Position numbers and translations under genes: made by a program. Below, in pieces: positions 47,401 through 60,375 of a stretch of DNA of 64,000 nt. This DNA comes from Colias croceus (Eukaryota; Arthropoda; Insecta; Lepidoptera; Pieridae): NCBI RefSeq assembly GCF_905220415.1, contig NC_059538.1:6944001-7008000 (forward strand), in the 5' to 3' direction. Each line of letters starts with the position of its first letter. The first letter of the stretch is position 1. The notes beneath the pieces are model-generated. The model saw nothing but the letters and a program-made list of their open reading frames with translations. It was not told the DNA's origin and did no database searches.

Positions 47401-50400
47401 CAGCCATCCACATGCTAGGCGAACGTTCATAACATTCCGAATCGGCAAACATGCATCCTTAGATCTGGCAAGAAAACTGACACCGATGCCAAACACTGCC
47501 CAACACAAACACAAACAGGCAAACAACGACAAACACCCATCCACACGTCCGTGTTTGCTGTTTGCCATTGTTTGTCAAGCGTGTGGATGGGGCTTTATAG
47601 GTAGCACTTTTCTGAACATTTTGCAATTTCTCCATACAAACCCTAGGAGTTTTAGAGATTTCGTTACTATATTATTAATATGATGAATAAAACCTAATTC
47701 TTTATCAAATGTTACTCCTAAGTCTCGCACTTGGGTTATCTCCTCAAGGATGATATTATTTATGGAATACGAAGATGATTGAGGTTGTAACTTTTTGTAA
47801 AATTTTATAAATTTGCATTTATTTATATTTAACGGTAGCTTATTAGATACTGTCCATTCTGAGATTCGATTTAGATCGTCTTGAAGAAATTTAGCATCCT
47901 CTGTATTATATATATTTTTGAATATTTTAAGGTCATCCGCGAATAGTATAAATTTTGAGTGATTAATTTCATAGGACAAATCATTAATAAAAATTAAAAA
48001 AAGTAGTATCAAAAATAAGCAAACTGTATGAAATATACGAAAACGCAAGGTGCTGAACGAAAATATAACTCATTGTAATATTGGATAGACTGGTCTACGT
48101 TTAAAAAATTTACAATTTTATAAATTTATCTATAAATTGTAATTATGTTAGATAACGTACCTTTGTGTTCAATATGATGTCTGGGCGAGGGGTGGTGTCC
48201 GGGCGAGGGGCGAGGCAGCGAGGGCGAGGCGGGCCACGTGGTGAAGGGCGAGGTGGGGGGCGGGTGCGGGGACGCGGCGGGCGCCAGCGGGGAGGGCGCG
48301 AGGGGGGACGCGGGGGACGCGCCCACGCCCGCGCTGCCCGCCCCGCCCGCGCCGCCCGGCGGGGACGTCAGGTTGAACGAGCCGCCGCCCATCTGCAAGC
48401 GTACATACATTTATTATAGGAACAAGTTTTTGAACATATTTGAGCTAGTTATCGTTGGTTGGTTACATGGTTTTTTTTCCATCTAAGATAAATATTTAAA
48501 CTACAAAAATACCTTAACGGTCTATAATATTAAATTTATAAATTACAAAAACAATAAAATGAGTAATAATCTAAACAAACTGACTTCATACCATTTCTAC
48601 CTAAAAGGTTAGACAATTTGAAACAAGACAAGTATTTATTTTGAACAATAATTGATATATTATAACAATGCACTAACCTGATGCGCAGGCGAAGCGGGGT
48701 GTGGTGTAACGGGCGCTGAGTGTGGAGTATGCGGTTGCGGCGGCGTCAGCGGCGCCGGGAAACGTAGACCACCTGAGAATAACATGACACATTTTCAAAA
48801 GACTTATTCACACAGTCAAATTAGTCTCTGAAAAGTGTTAAGTATACTTTAATGTTATTTTTATTGTGTGATTACAGAATAATTAATGATTTTAACGTAC
48901 CTGGTGGCATTGGCGACATTGGTGAAGGAGGATTGTCGTCCTCAGCGAGAAGCCGGGCACTAATGTTATCTTCAACATACCGTGACAAAAAAGCCTAGAA
49001 GATAAAATAGTTTTAATTATGGTCCAAGAATAAAAAAAATAGATATTAGTGGGTCCCACCCGGGGCAAATATTTGTGTGATGAACATGTTTGCTCTGTGT
49101 CTGGGTGTTAATTATCTATTTATGTATTTATTTAAAATTATATATATGTATGTTTATCAGCCATCTGGTTACCATAACACAAGCGAAAGCTTTGTATGGG
49201 ATCAGACCGTGCCGTGTGTGAAAATTGTCCAGAAATATTTATTTATTAATAAATTTTACATTAAAATCTTACTTTTAATCCTTGAGCTGGGGCAAATTCA
49301 TCGACAACTGGAGCACGGTCGAATTTAGAATAGGCACCATCTCTTATAGTGACTACATTGCCTCCTCGAATGCCAACTTCTAGTGAATAGGCACCCGCGT
49401 ATATTATCCGAATCTGTAAATAAATTACATTTTGGAAGGAAATCTATTTAATGGAAAGACGAAAAGTAAAAAATTCTCTAACATAAACACAATTAAGAAA
49501 CATCAAATTTTTTACAAAACAAAATATAATTTCTCAACAAAGCAATTTCATTCCTTTTATTTTTGAACATACCTTTCGCCACGAGTGAGCCAATAGTGTG
49601 AAAGTGGGCGTGGGCATAATAGTGCGCACGTGGTGCAAGCCGAGCTGTGGTAGCGTCGGCAGCCGGGATAGAGATAGCAGTGGCGCGTACGTCTCGCGAA
49701 GCACAACGCCCAGAGAGAGAAGATCCTTGTTCCTGTATTAAATTGAACATTACTTCTTATTTTAATAGCATTAACATAGAATAAAAAGTATTCACGCACT
49801 TTGATGGAAATCTGTAGATTGCATCTCTATAACGTGTTTATAGAGCCACTTACAGTAATCCAAAAGTAATAATGCGCATAGAAATCTTCGTCACTGTTCG
49901 GCAACTGTCATATTCTCGGAGCGTCCGAAGATGATATCTATATAGAGCGGTTAAATGCATTTTCTTCATGCATAATAATTTAGTCAAATTATATGTTTTG
50001 TGCCAAAAGAGATTAATATGTATTTGTAGGTAAGTAAGGATTTTGTTTCGATAATTCCTTGTAAGTAAATAGCGAGTATAACCCCACGATTGCGAATATA
50101 TTATCTTTGTTGGATTGATTTACTTGGAAAATTTTATAGTACTTTTAAAGTGTCTTACTGAAGCTGGTGTAATAATGGAAGAAAAGAAGGTTAAAATAAC
50201 ACAAAATTTATATTGTACTAGCTTTCCGCCTGCGGCTTCGCCCGCGTTTTTAAAGAAAAACCCGCATAGTTCCCGTTCCCGCGGGATTTCCGGGATAAAA
50301 CCTAGCCCATGTTACTTGTGGATAATGTAGCTTTCGAATGGTGAAAGAATTTTTAAAATCGGTCCAGTAGTTTATGAGCCTATTCATTACAATCAAACAA

Positions 50401-53400
50401 ACAAACCAACAAACAAAGTTTACCTCTTTATAATATTAGCGTAGATAAAGTATGGTTTTCAAACACAGGTTTATATTTAAACCATATATGTAAATCTTAT
50501 CAAAAAATCTCAGTTCAAAAGTATTTACAGTACTGATCATTTTTCAATACTATGACAATTACAAAAAAAAAATAAAAACAATCAAAATTAGGGATTATCT
50601 TTATTTCTGACATTTTAGATACATCGGAACTCTTCTTCATTTTCACTTTCCCTACTGCCATCACCTGTGTAAATCATTTCATCGATTAATTCAATTCACC
50701 TTTAAAAACAAAACCAAGAAGGGTACGTAATAGCAGCTCTATATAATTCCACACAGAGAGAACACGTGCAGTCACCACCAATATTTAAAGACAACTGACG
50801 GATTTTTGAGTTTTTTGACTGACAGTCAAAATCACCTGTCACCTACCGCTCGATTTGTTTTTGATTGTGTATGACCGTGAATTGACTTCTATTTCTTTTG
50901 AACAAGGTGTAAAATGCAAGTTCGTTGTTTAGGGCTCTTACGATTCAATGATTCGAGTGTCTTCGGAAATACGACAATTAGCGAAGATTTGCATGCGCAT
51001 TATTAATTTTGTATTACTGTACTTATACGCTATTTCGATTTGTTGACATTTTTTTAGATTTTGCACTTAAAATTAATACGCACGCAGACAACGTATCCAA
51101 ACGGCTAAGAAAATTATTTACTGTTTAAACATGTTAACATATTTAATTGTAAATCCAAAAGCGTAGTCTGTATTCTACAAAAACACTCTTTATAGCGAAT
51201 GAATCGATGTTCATTAGCTGTTTAATAGTTCCTATAAAAGTCTGAGCCTTTATTATACACGCGGAGCAGCACACCCACCAGTTGAGGTGCAGGTCGAGGT
51301 GGTGGTGCAGCAGGTGGTGCGCGTTGGCGGCGGGCTGGTGCGCGGGCGTGGCCACGGTGTAGCGCTGCGAGCCCGCGCTCCACTGCAGCACGGCCGTCGC
51401 GCGCTGCGCCGGCCCGAAGCCCAGCACCAGCGAGCGGTACTGTATGTGGTATGTCACACTCACCAGTTGAGGTGCAGGTCGAGGTGGTGGTGCAGCAGGT
51501 GGTGCGCGTTGGCGGCGGGCTGGTGCGCGGGCGTGGCCACGGTGTAGCGCTGCGAGCCCGCGCTCCACTGCAGCACGGCCGTCGCGCGCTGCGCCGGCCC
51601 GAAGCCCAGCACCAGCGAGCGGTACTGTATGTGGTATGTCACACTCACCAGTTGAGGTGCAGGTCGAGGTGGTGGTGCAGCAGGTGGTGCGCGTTGGCGG
51701 CGGGCTGGTGCGCGGGCGTGGCCACGGTGTAGCGCTGCGAGCCCGCGCTCCACTGCAGCACGGCCGTCGCGCGCTGCGCCGGCCCGAAGCCCAGCACCAG
51801 CGAGCGGTACTGTATGTGGTATGTCACACTCACCAGTTGAGGTGCAGGTCGAGGTGGTGGTGCAGCAGGTGGTGCGCGTTGGCGGCGGGCTGGTGCGCGG
51901 GCGTGGCCACGGTGTAGCGCTGCGAGCCCGCGCTCCACTGCAGCACGGCCGTCGCGCGCTGCGCCGGCCCGAAGCCCAGCACCAGCGAGCGGTACTGTAT
52001 GTGGTATGTCACACTCACCAGTTGAGGTGCAGGTCGAGGTGGTGGTGCAGCAGGTGGTGCGCGTTGGCGGCGGGCTGGTGCGCGGGCGTGGCCACGGTGT
52101 AGCGCTGCGAGCCCGCGCTCCACTGCAGCACGGCCGTCGCGCGCTGCGCCGGCCCGAAGCCCAGCACCAGCGAGCGGTACTGTATGTGGTATGTCACACT
52201 CACCAGTTGAGGTGCAGGTCGAGGTGGTGGTGCAGCAGGTGGTGCGCGTTGGCGGCGGGCTGGTGCGCGGGCGTGGCCACGGTGTAGCGCTGCGAGCCCG
52301 CGCTCCACTGCAGCACGGCCGTCGCGCGCTGCGCCGGCCCGAAGCCCAGCACCAGCGAGCGGTACTGTATGTGGTATGTCACACTCACCAGTTGAGGTGC
52401 AGGTCGAGGTGGTGGTGCAGCAGGTGGTGCGCGTTGGCGGCGGGCTGGTGCGCGGGCGTGGCCACGGTGTAGCGCTGCGAGCCCGCGCTCCACTGCAGCA
52501 CGGCCGTCGCGCGCTGCGCCGGCCCGAAGCCCAGCACCAGCGAGCGGTACTGTATGTGGTATGTCACACTCACCAGTTGAGGTGCAGGTCGAGGTGGTGG
52601 TGCAGCAGGTGGTGCGCGTTGGCGGCGGGCTGGTGCGCGGGCGTGGCCACGGTGTAGCGCTGCGAGCCCGCGCTCCACTGCAGCACGGCCGTCGCGCGCT
52701 GCGCCGGCCCGAAGCCCAGCACCAGCGAGCGGTACTGTATGTGGTATGTCACACTCACCAGTTGAGGTGCAGGTCGAGGTGGTGGTGCAGCAGGTGGTGC
52801 GCGTTGGCGGCGGGCTGGTGCGCGGGCGTGGCCACGGTGTAGCGCTGCGAGCCCGCGCTCCACTGCAGCACGGCCGTCGCGCGCTGCGCCGGCCCGAAGC
52901 CCAGCACCAGCGAGCGGTACTGTATGTGGTATGTCACACTCACCAGTTGAGGTGCAGGTCGAGGTGGTGGTGCAGCAGGTGGTGCGCGTTGGCGGCGGGC
53001 TGGTGCGCGGGCGTGGCCACGGTGTAGCGCTGCGAGCCCGCGCTCCACTGCAGCACGGCCGTCGCGCGCTGCGCCGGCCCGAAGCCCAGCACCAGCGAGC
53101 GGTACTGTATGTGGTATGTCACACTCACCAGTTGAGGTGCAGGTCGAGGTGGTGGTGCAGCAGGTGGTGCGCGTTGGCGGCGGGCTGGTGCGCGGGCGTG
53201 GCCACGGTGTAGCGCTGCGAGCCCGCGCTCCACTGCAGCACGGCCGTCGCGCGCTGCGCCGGCCCGAAGCCCAGCACCAGCGAGCGGTACTGTATGTGGT
53301 ATGTCACACTCACCAGTTGAGGTGCAGGTCGAGGTGGTGGTGCAGCAGGTGGTGCGCGTTGGCGGCGGGCTGGTGCGCGGGCGTGGCCACGGTGTAGCGC

Positions 53401-56400
53401 TGCGAGCCCGCGCTCCACTGCAGCACGGCCGTCGCGCGCTGCGCCGGCCCGAAGCCCAGCACCAGCGAGCGGTACTGTATGTGGTATGTCACACTCACCA
53501 GTTGAGGTGCAGGTCGAGGTGGTGGTGCAGCAGGTGGTGCGCGTTGGCGGCGGGCTGGTGCGCGGGCGTGGCCACGGTGTAGCGCTGCGAGCCCGCGCTC
53601 CACTGCAGCACGGCCGTCGCGCGCTGCGCCGGCCCGAAGCCCAGCACCAGCGAGCGGTACTGTATGTGGTATGTCACACTCACCAGTTGAGGTGCAGGTC
53701 GAGGTGGTGGTGCAGCAGGTGGTGCGCGTTGGCGGCGGGCTGGTGCGCGGGCGTGGCCACGGTGTAGCGCTGCGAGCCCGCGCTCCACTGCAGCACGGCC
53801 GTCGCGCGCTGCGCCGGCCCGAAGCCCAGCACCAGCGAGCGGTACTGTATGTGGTATGTCACACTCACCAGTTGAGGTGCAGGTCGAGGTGGTGGTGCAG
53901 CAGGTGGTGCGCGTTGGCGGCGGGCTGGTGCGCGGGCGTGGCCACGGTGTAGCGCTGCGAGCCCGCGCTCCACTGCAGCACGGCCGTCGCGCGCTGCGCC
54001 GGCCCGAAGCCCAGCACCAGCGAGCGGTACTGTATGTGGTATGTCACACTCACCAGTTGAGGTGCAGGTCGAGGTGGTGGTGCAGCAGGTGGTGCGCGTT
54101 GGCGGCGGGCTGGTGCGCGGGCGTGGCCACGGTGTAGCGCTGCGAGCCCGCGCTCCACTGCAGCACGGCCGTCGCGCGCTGCGCCGGCCCGAAGCCCAGC
54201 ACCAGCGAGCGGTACTGTATGTGGTATGTCACACTCACCAGTTGAGGTGCAGGTCGAGGTGGTGGTGCAGCAGGTGGTGCGCGTTGGCGGCGGGCTGGTG
54301 CGCGGGCGTGGCCACGGTGTAGCGCTGCGAGCCCGCGCTCCACTGCAGCACGGCCGTCGCGCGCTGCGCCGGCCCGAAGCCCAGCACCAGCGAGCGGTAC
54401 GTGTACGAGCGGATGCACACGCCCTGCCATAGCGTCTCGCGCTCTGTGCAACGTATGCAATTCTACAGACCGATACTCGATAGATTGTATTTTTTTTCAG
54501 CAATTATAGCAATTTCGGTATGAAGATAAGGTTGAAAATAATTGAATGAAAAACAAATCTAATTTACTAGCAATCATTGGTTAGGGAGTTTTTAGAGGCC
54601 TTTGTTTTTTTTAAAGAGTTTAACCGTGTTAGAGGTCTTTGTTGCATTAACAACTTCAATCTGATATTTTTCAAATTATTTTAAATTTTTAACAATATTT
54701 TCAATTCCCAATAAGTTAATTTATAATTTCAGATACATGTCTGTTACAATGCAGAAATAAAATTTTCATCCATTTTGTTATTTATTTACCTTGAGCAGGC
54801 CTTAACATGAAATCGTGTAGCAAAGTGTGTAGATGTACGATAGCTGCCCAGTCCGCAAGGAAGGCGTCTGCCGTGCGACCCGCGTCTGTACCCAGCTCGT
54901 ATTGCAGGTACACGCAACGACGCTCACCTATTGAAAATAAATTCTTATATTTAGAAAAAGTATACGAAATTGGCGCGAATGTCGCACTTTTACCTAGATA
55001 CCAATTTCGAGTCCGGCCATTTTTGCATAATCGCGATAAGTTACATTATACGTATTGCATTATTGTAATTAGTAGTTAACTAGACACAATTTATAGTAAT
55101 ATTCTCTTGTAAATATTCCTTTAAACTGAAGTTAAGAAGCTATTTGAACGCACCTTGCTCCTTAGGGTTAGGTGTGCGCACGGGCGACCCATGGAACACA
55201 AATTCCGCGGTCCACACTCGTGCCTGGTTCTTAGTAGTGAGGCGTACGGTAGCCGCAAGCAGGCGTGCCCGTAGTGCCGCCGCTGCGTGCGGGGGTGCGC
55301 CCTCCGCGAGCGGGAGAGATACGATGCGCATGCCTAGCGCTGACCCGCTCCACTCGGGCTGCACGCCGCCGTGCGTTACACCGCGGTTTGACAACTGGTA
55401 CAATACAAAGTAAATTAGTCGAATGAAAGTATCGTTGTACTGTTTACAAGATATTCAAATTCATCAAACGATGAAGGATACTGAGACAAATAACATGTCT
55501 GAACATAGATAACGTGAATGCACACGTTTGGAAATTGAGTCATTCAGCTATTTCGTAATTCCAGTAACATTCAGTTATATAAAAATGTCAAGTATGATTG
55601 ATTCGTAAAATTTTTAGTGCCTTCATTTGCATTTGGTAAATTATTATTTTTTTTTTTTTATACCAAATGCAAAAAAGGCACAATTTATCTAGATTAAAAA
55701 AACGTAAAATAGATGTTAAATAAATAAATCCAAATAAATTGAATAAGAATACCTCTTGAGCCAAATTAACGAAAGGCACCCGTTCGTCCGCAGCGGCGAC
55801 CACGTGCGCCAGCTCGGGCAGGAAGTATGCGGGCTGCCGCACCTTCACCGATTTGGTGGAACTTGCAGACAACTTGCGTTTGCCCGGCTGCATACCTGAA
55901 CATTTTAAAGATTTTTTAATAAACAGTTTTCGGAGTTGAGGGTATTGTTCTGTTACACAGTTATAAAAATGAGGCAGTTAAATTTACGGAATACTTTTTA
56001 GGGCACTAAACTATATTTAACTGAATTTAATTCTCAGTGTAAAATTGCGTAGTGAAGTAATTTATAAGATCATAGATTTTTTTCCATATTGTGAATTTAC
56101 CTGGAGTATCCAGAGGTGTAAAAGGTCCATGTGTCAGCGTAAAAGTATCAAGTTCAACTAATGAATGGAGTTTCAAAAAACATCTTGCTGTCGCCGGCGA
56201 CGCGCTGGTCGTAGATGACTGTAAAATTAAAATAAAATATTAATAATTTTGACTCCATTCTAGGCACTAGTTTGTCACAACGCATTCCTCTTTTATAATA
56301 GATATTTTGTAAAATAGCTACTACATTGATAATTATTTAATTTCTACCATATACTATCCGTTACATACATTCTCTCTTTATTTGCTGTTTCTGTAAGAGT

Positions 56401-59400
56401 TTTAAAAATTTGGAACATTTTATGAAGACCAAGAATATTATGCACACAAAATAAAGAAGACATATACGCACTTCGTCCTCGCACTCGTCGGGCGTGCACC
56501 TGCGCGCGCCGGCCAGGTGGAACGAGAGCGCGACGCTGCACGCGCTGCCGCTGTTCGTGCTGCTGCTCGTCGTCGCCGTGCTGCCAGCTGCCACCTCTTT
56601 CATTTCTACCACCTGTCATACACATGATATACGGTGTAACATTCAGATCAAACAGTATGAGAAAGTCAGCCATTTTAATGTGAAGAAAAGATGCATTTGT
56701 ACATAAAAAAAGATGTATAACTCTTCGGGAATCGGACATTTTGAAAAAAACTTTGCCATTATTTCCAAAGGAGGTTCTGTTATAAGAAAAACATAAAAAC
56801 TTCATGTCTAAAATGAATAAAATGCATTTTTCTAATTTATTTATATCTAAGAAAATAAATTATATAATTAAGTAGGCTTTTTCTTCTTGAAATTACAGGA
56901 AGATTAATTTTTGAAATGTATTGTAAACATTCACGGTTGGAATATTAAAAGAAAATGTGAAAAATACAACTTACAAGTATATGATCGGTATGTCGATGTA
57001 AGGTCACGTACAGGCGGTCAGGCGACAACTTGCTGAGCGGATGATCGGCACCGTGCAGGAAGGGCAAGTGTTCACACACACTTGCAGGTAAGTGTTGAAG
57101 TGTTTTCTCACAACGACGTGCCACCAACCAGAACCTATAAAAAGATATGATGAATTTAAAAACAATAGAACGAACCATACAATACAGACTAATGTTTACA
57201 ATTTGCTTAATCTTTACTCTTGCTTTACTATAGTTATTTTGGTTTATAATTCCAACGCAGTCAAATTCAATAAATTCACGTCCCTTCAACCTTTCTTTAT
57301 GAATTAATGAGGCAACTAACACTATAACTGAAAGCAAATATTTATTTCTATTACGTCAATACATAACATACCTAAGCTGCGTGAGCATCGGTCGCAGCGC
57401 TCTCAGGTCAGCCGCAGCCAGCACGGCAGCGAGCTCGGCCATCTTGGGCGTGGCGGGGTATGCGGGCACGCGCGCGCGCAGCTTGCCGCCGTGCGCGCCC
57501 ACCGACACCAGCAGCTGCTCCGCGCGCAGGCACGGCGACACCACCGAGCACGCCAGCACGCACGGCCACCCGCCCACCATGCACTCCACCTTGTGCAAAT
57601 TATATTTATCTTTATTATAAGTTTACGTAACATTTACAGATGAGATTCATACAGTGACTTGAAACGAACTAGTGTTTCATTTATGTTTTAAATATCAAAT
57701 AAAACAAACTCTAACCCTCTGTAGCATTATGTAGACTGTAAGCAACATACCGTTCAAAGTCCTATAAAATTCGTAAATCTAATTTGAAAACGTTTTCAAG
57801 CACTGTTGCCCTAAGTCTACAGTCCGAACTACCGGAAAAGTACAACGGCATATCACTAGATGGAGTTACTGGCTTCAAAACACAATTCATATTGCATTCG
57901 TTTGTGAAAACGGAAGGTGACGGTTGAGTGCATATTGGAAAAATAAAAAGTATAGTTTTACGAGTGGTTTTCGTCGTTTTTTTTTTTTATAAATTGGACA
58001 GGTAAGTGTTTGTATTTTACGATATAATATTAAATTTGACAATTTTTTAAGATTTTCCTTGGTTTTTGCTAGTATTTTTTGTTTGTTGCCCACAGGCTAC
58101 ATCAGGCTAAAAGTGTAGGTGCTTTGTTTGTTTGATCTTTTATTATGATTATTTTTATTTTGTTACAGCATGTCTCATAAGCGCTCTCTTTGTGATGAAG
58201 ACATTGCTTCTGCATTGCTTGATGGTGCAGATAGTGACGATGGCTTAGATCACGATGACGATAGCCTCGCAGACCCAGATTTTATACTAGATTTGAAAAA
58301 TCTTGAGGATATTGATGTGAACTCCATAATAGACCGATCATGAAAGTAATTCGGTTGAGTTAGAAAGCGCACCATCTTGCGATACTTCTGATGGACCCCT
58401 CAGGCAAAGAAATCACGTGAGAAGCCAGCAAAACTAAACTTACGCTGGAAAAAGAAGAACCTAGAATTGAATGAAGAACAGCTCAGATTCACAGGAAACA
58501 AGACTCTGGGTCCTGATCTTCTAGTACTGGATACTCCTATACAATTCTTTTTACACCTCTTTCCACAGGAACTATTAAAAAAAAATTCTGAGGAGACTAA
58601 TTTATATCAAGTGCAGAAAGATCCGAATTCTTTTCGGTTGTCTGAGGAAGACGTCAGGCAATTCATGGGTGTGGTGTATATAATGTCTCTTGTGCCATTA
58701 CCTCGAGTAACAAACCACTGGAGTTCCATACTTAGGAACACCTGTAATACAGCAAGCCATGCCAGGCACGTGTATATAAAACGTCCCAATGTGGTAGGAG
58801 AGTACAATCGCCATATGGGTGGCGTCGACCTCCTTGACAGCCTCATGGGTATCTATAAGATTCGCTTGCGAAGTAAAAGATGGCCAATGCGTCTGTTTTA
58901 CCATTACCTGGATCTTACGATGGTAAATTCGTGGCTTCTGTACAAAAGGGTTACTAAGGTCAAAGACTTTAAACTACCCCATCAAGCCATTATCGTCGGC
59001 AGACTTTCGCTTGGAAGTTGGTGTGACACTTTGTAAAATGGGTTTCAAACCTAGTGTATCTACTCGTCGGTCTTTGGAGACTGAGATTCAAGCAAAAAAA
59101 AAAAAGACCCGGCTCAGCATGTGCCACCTAAAGCAGTTCGGCAAGACCAGATTGGCCACTGGCCACAATGGTCTGATAAAAAAATTAGTTGTAAGTTACC
59201 GAAGTGTAATGGATTTACTCACAACGTCTGTGAAAAATGTGGGGTAGCTTTAAAAACCAAAAATTGTTTTAGAAACTTTCATCTCTCTTAATATTGGCTG
59301 CAGAATTGTACCTTTTATTTGACCTTTTATCTCAGTGTTGCTCCTAGGCAACACTCCCTATTTTTGTAATTTTCTTGATAAATATTAAAATAAATCAAAA

Positions 59401-60333
59401 TTCCAAAAACACATGTATTTTTTTTTTTTTTTAAGTCAAATCCGAAAAAACGAAATATCTTCAAGCTTATGAGTGACAGAGGGCTAAGAGTCTAAGTTAT
59501 AATAAACTAGCTGTACCGCGCGGTTTTACCCACGTGGCTCCGCTTCTGTTGGTCTTAGCGTGATAATATAATATACTATATTACTCGTGGATAATGTAGC
59601 TTTCGAATGGTGAAAGAATTTTTAAAATCGGTCCAGGAGTTAAAAGATGTATAAGAATTACGATATAATAGTTATAATTACGAAGTAATAGTTCAAAAAC
59701 ATACATACCCCCAAATCGTTCAACAGCACTTTAAGATCATTAAGCCGTTGACGTGAACGCACGTGCACTGTGTGCGCAAGGAGCCGCTCCATAGACGGCG
59801 CGTGCGGTGTGAGCGCGGCCGCGACCCGCTCCCCACCTGCAAGTGCGGGCACGTGCCACACGCACAGGGACTCGCCCTCCGCGCCTATGATCAACCGGTA
59901 ACCTAGCTCGCATCCTAACTCCCTGTAGGAAAAGTAAAATTATGTTGGTGGGCGACTTTGAAAAATAAAAAGCGTGTGTGCCGAGCACACTTGTCAGCAG
60001 TGAAATTTCTTTGGCAAGATTTAACGATACCAAAATCGTCGTAATCTATAAATAGTAGTAGTACTTGATAAATTAATGATCAAATCACATGTCAATTTTA
60101 AAAATAGGAAATTAATACACATACAAAGTCTTATGTTGCCAGACTGGAGAAACACCCGAACAAACTAGCTAGCCAACTGATAAAAAAGTCCTACCACAAT
60201 CGACTGAAAAGAAAAGATATAATCTAGCTTTACTACTTACTTGAAGAGAAGTTGTCCTCACTGGAGGGCTCGCTCTAAATGCCAAACCTTGCCTGACAAC
60301 ACATCCGCTCATAGCGAAAACCGCTGATTGCAG

Positions 60334-60375
<42 letters not shown>

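Noticed and set aside
48165..48486. Gly/Arg-rich plus-strand frames opposite the MED14 Pro/Ser-rich exon
   Set aside because: Antisense of exon 48161-48392, with no independent support.
51451..54322. Repeated plus- and minus-strand open frames of 93 and 97 codons across the 185-bp array
   Set aside because: They are readings of the MED14 exon copies in antisense or shifted frames, ending at the same stop in every unit. GC-rich repeats give long open frames in all frames by chance.
51279..54399. CRISPR-like array
   Set aside because: The regular 185-bp period has no distinct spacers, the units are coding exon sequence, and the genome is eukaryotic.
57887..58093. Lysine-rich minus-strand frame at the left end of the piggyBac element
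   Set aside because: Arises from T-rich non-coding sequence in the transposon 5' region; the transposase is on the other strand.
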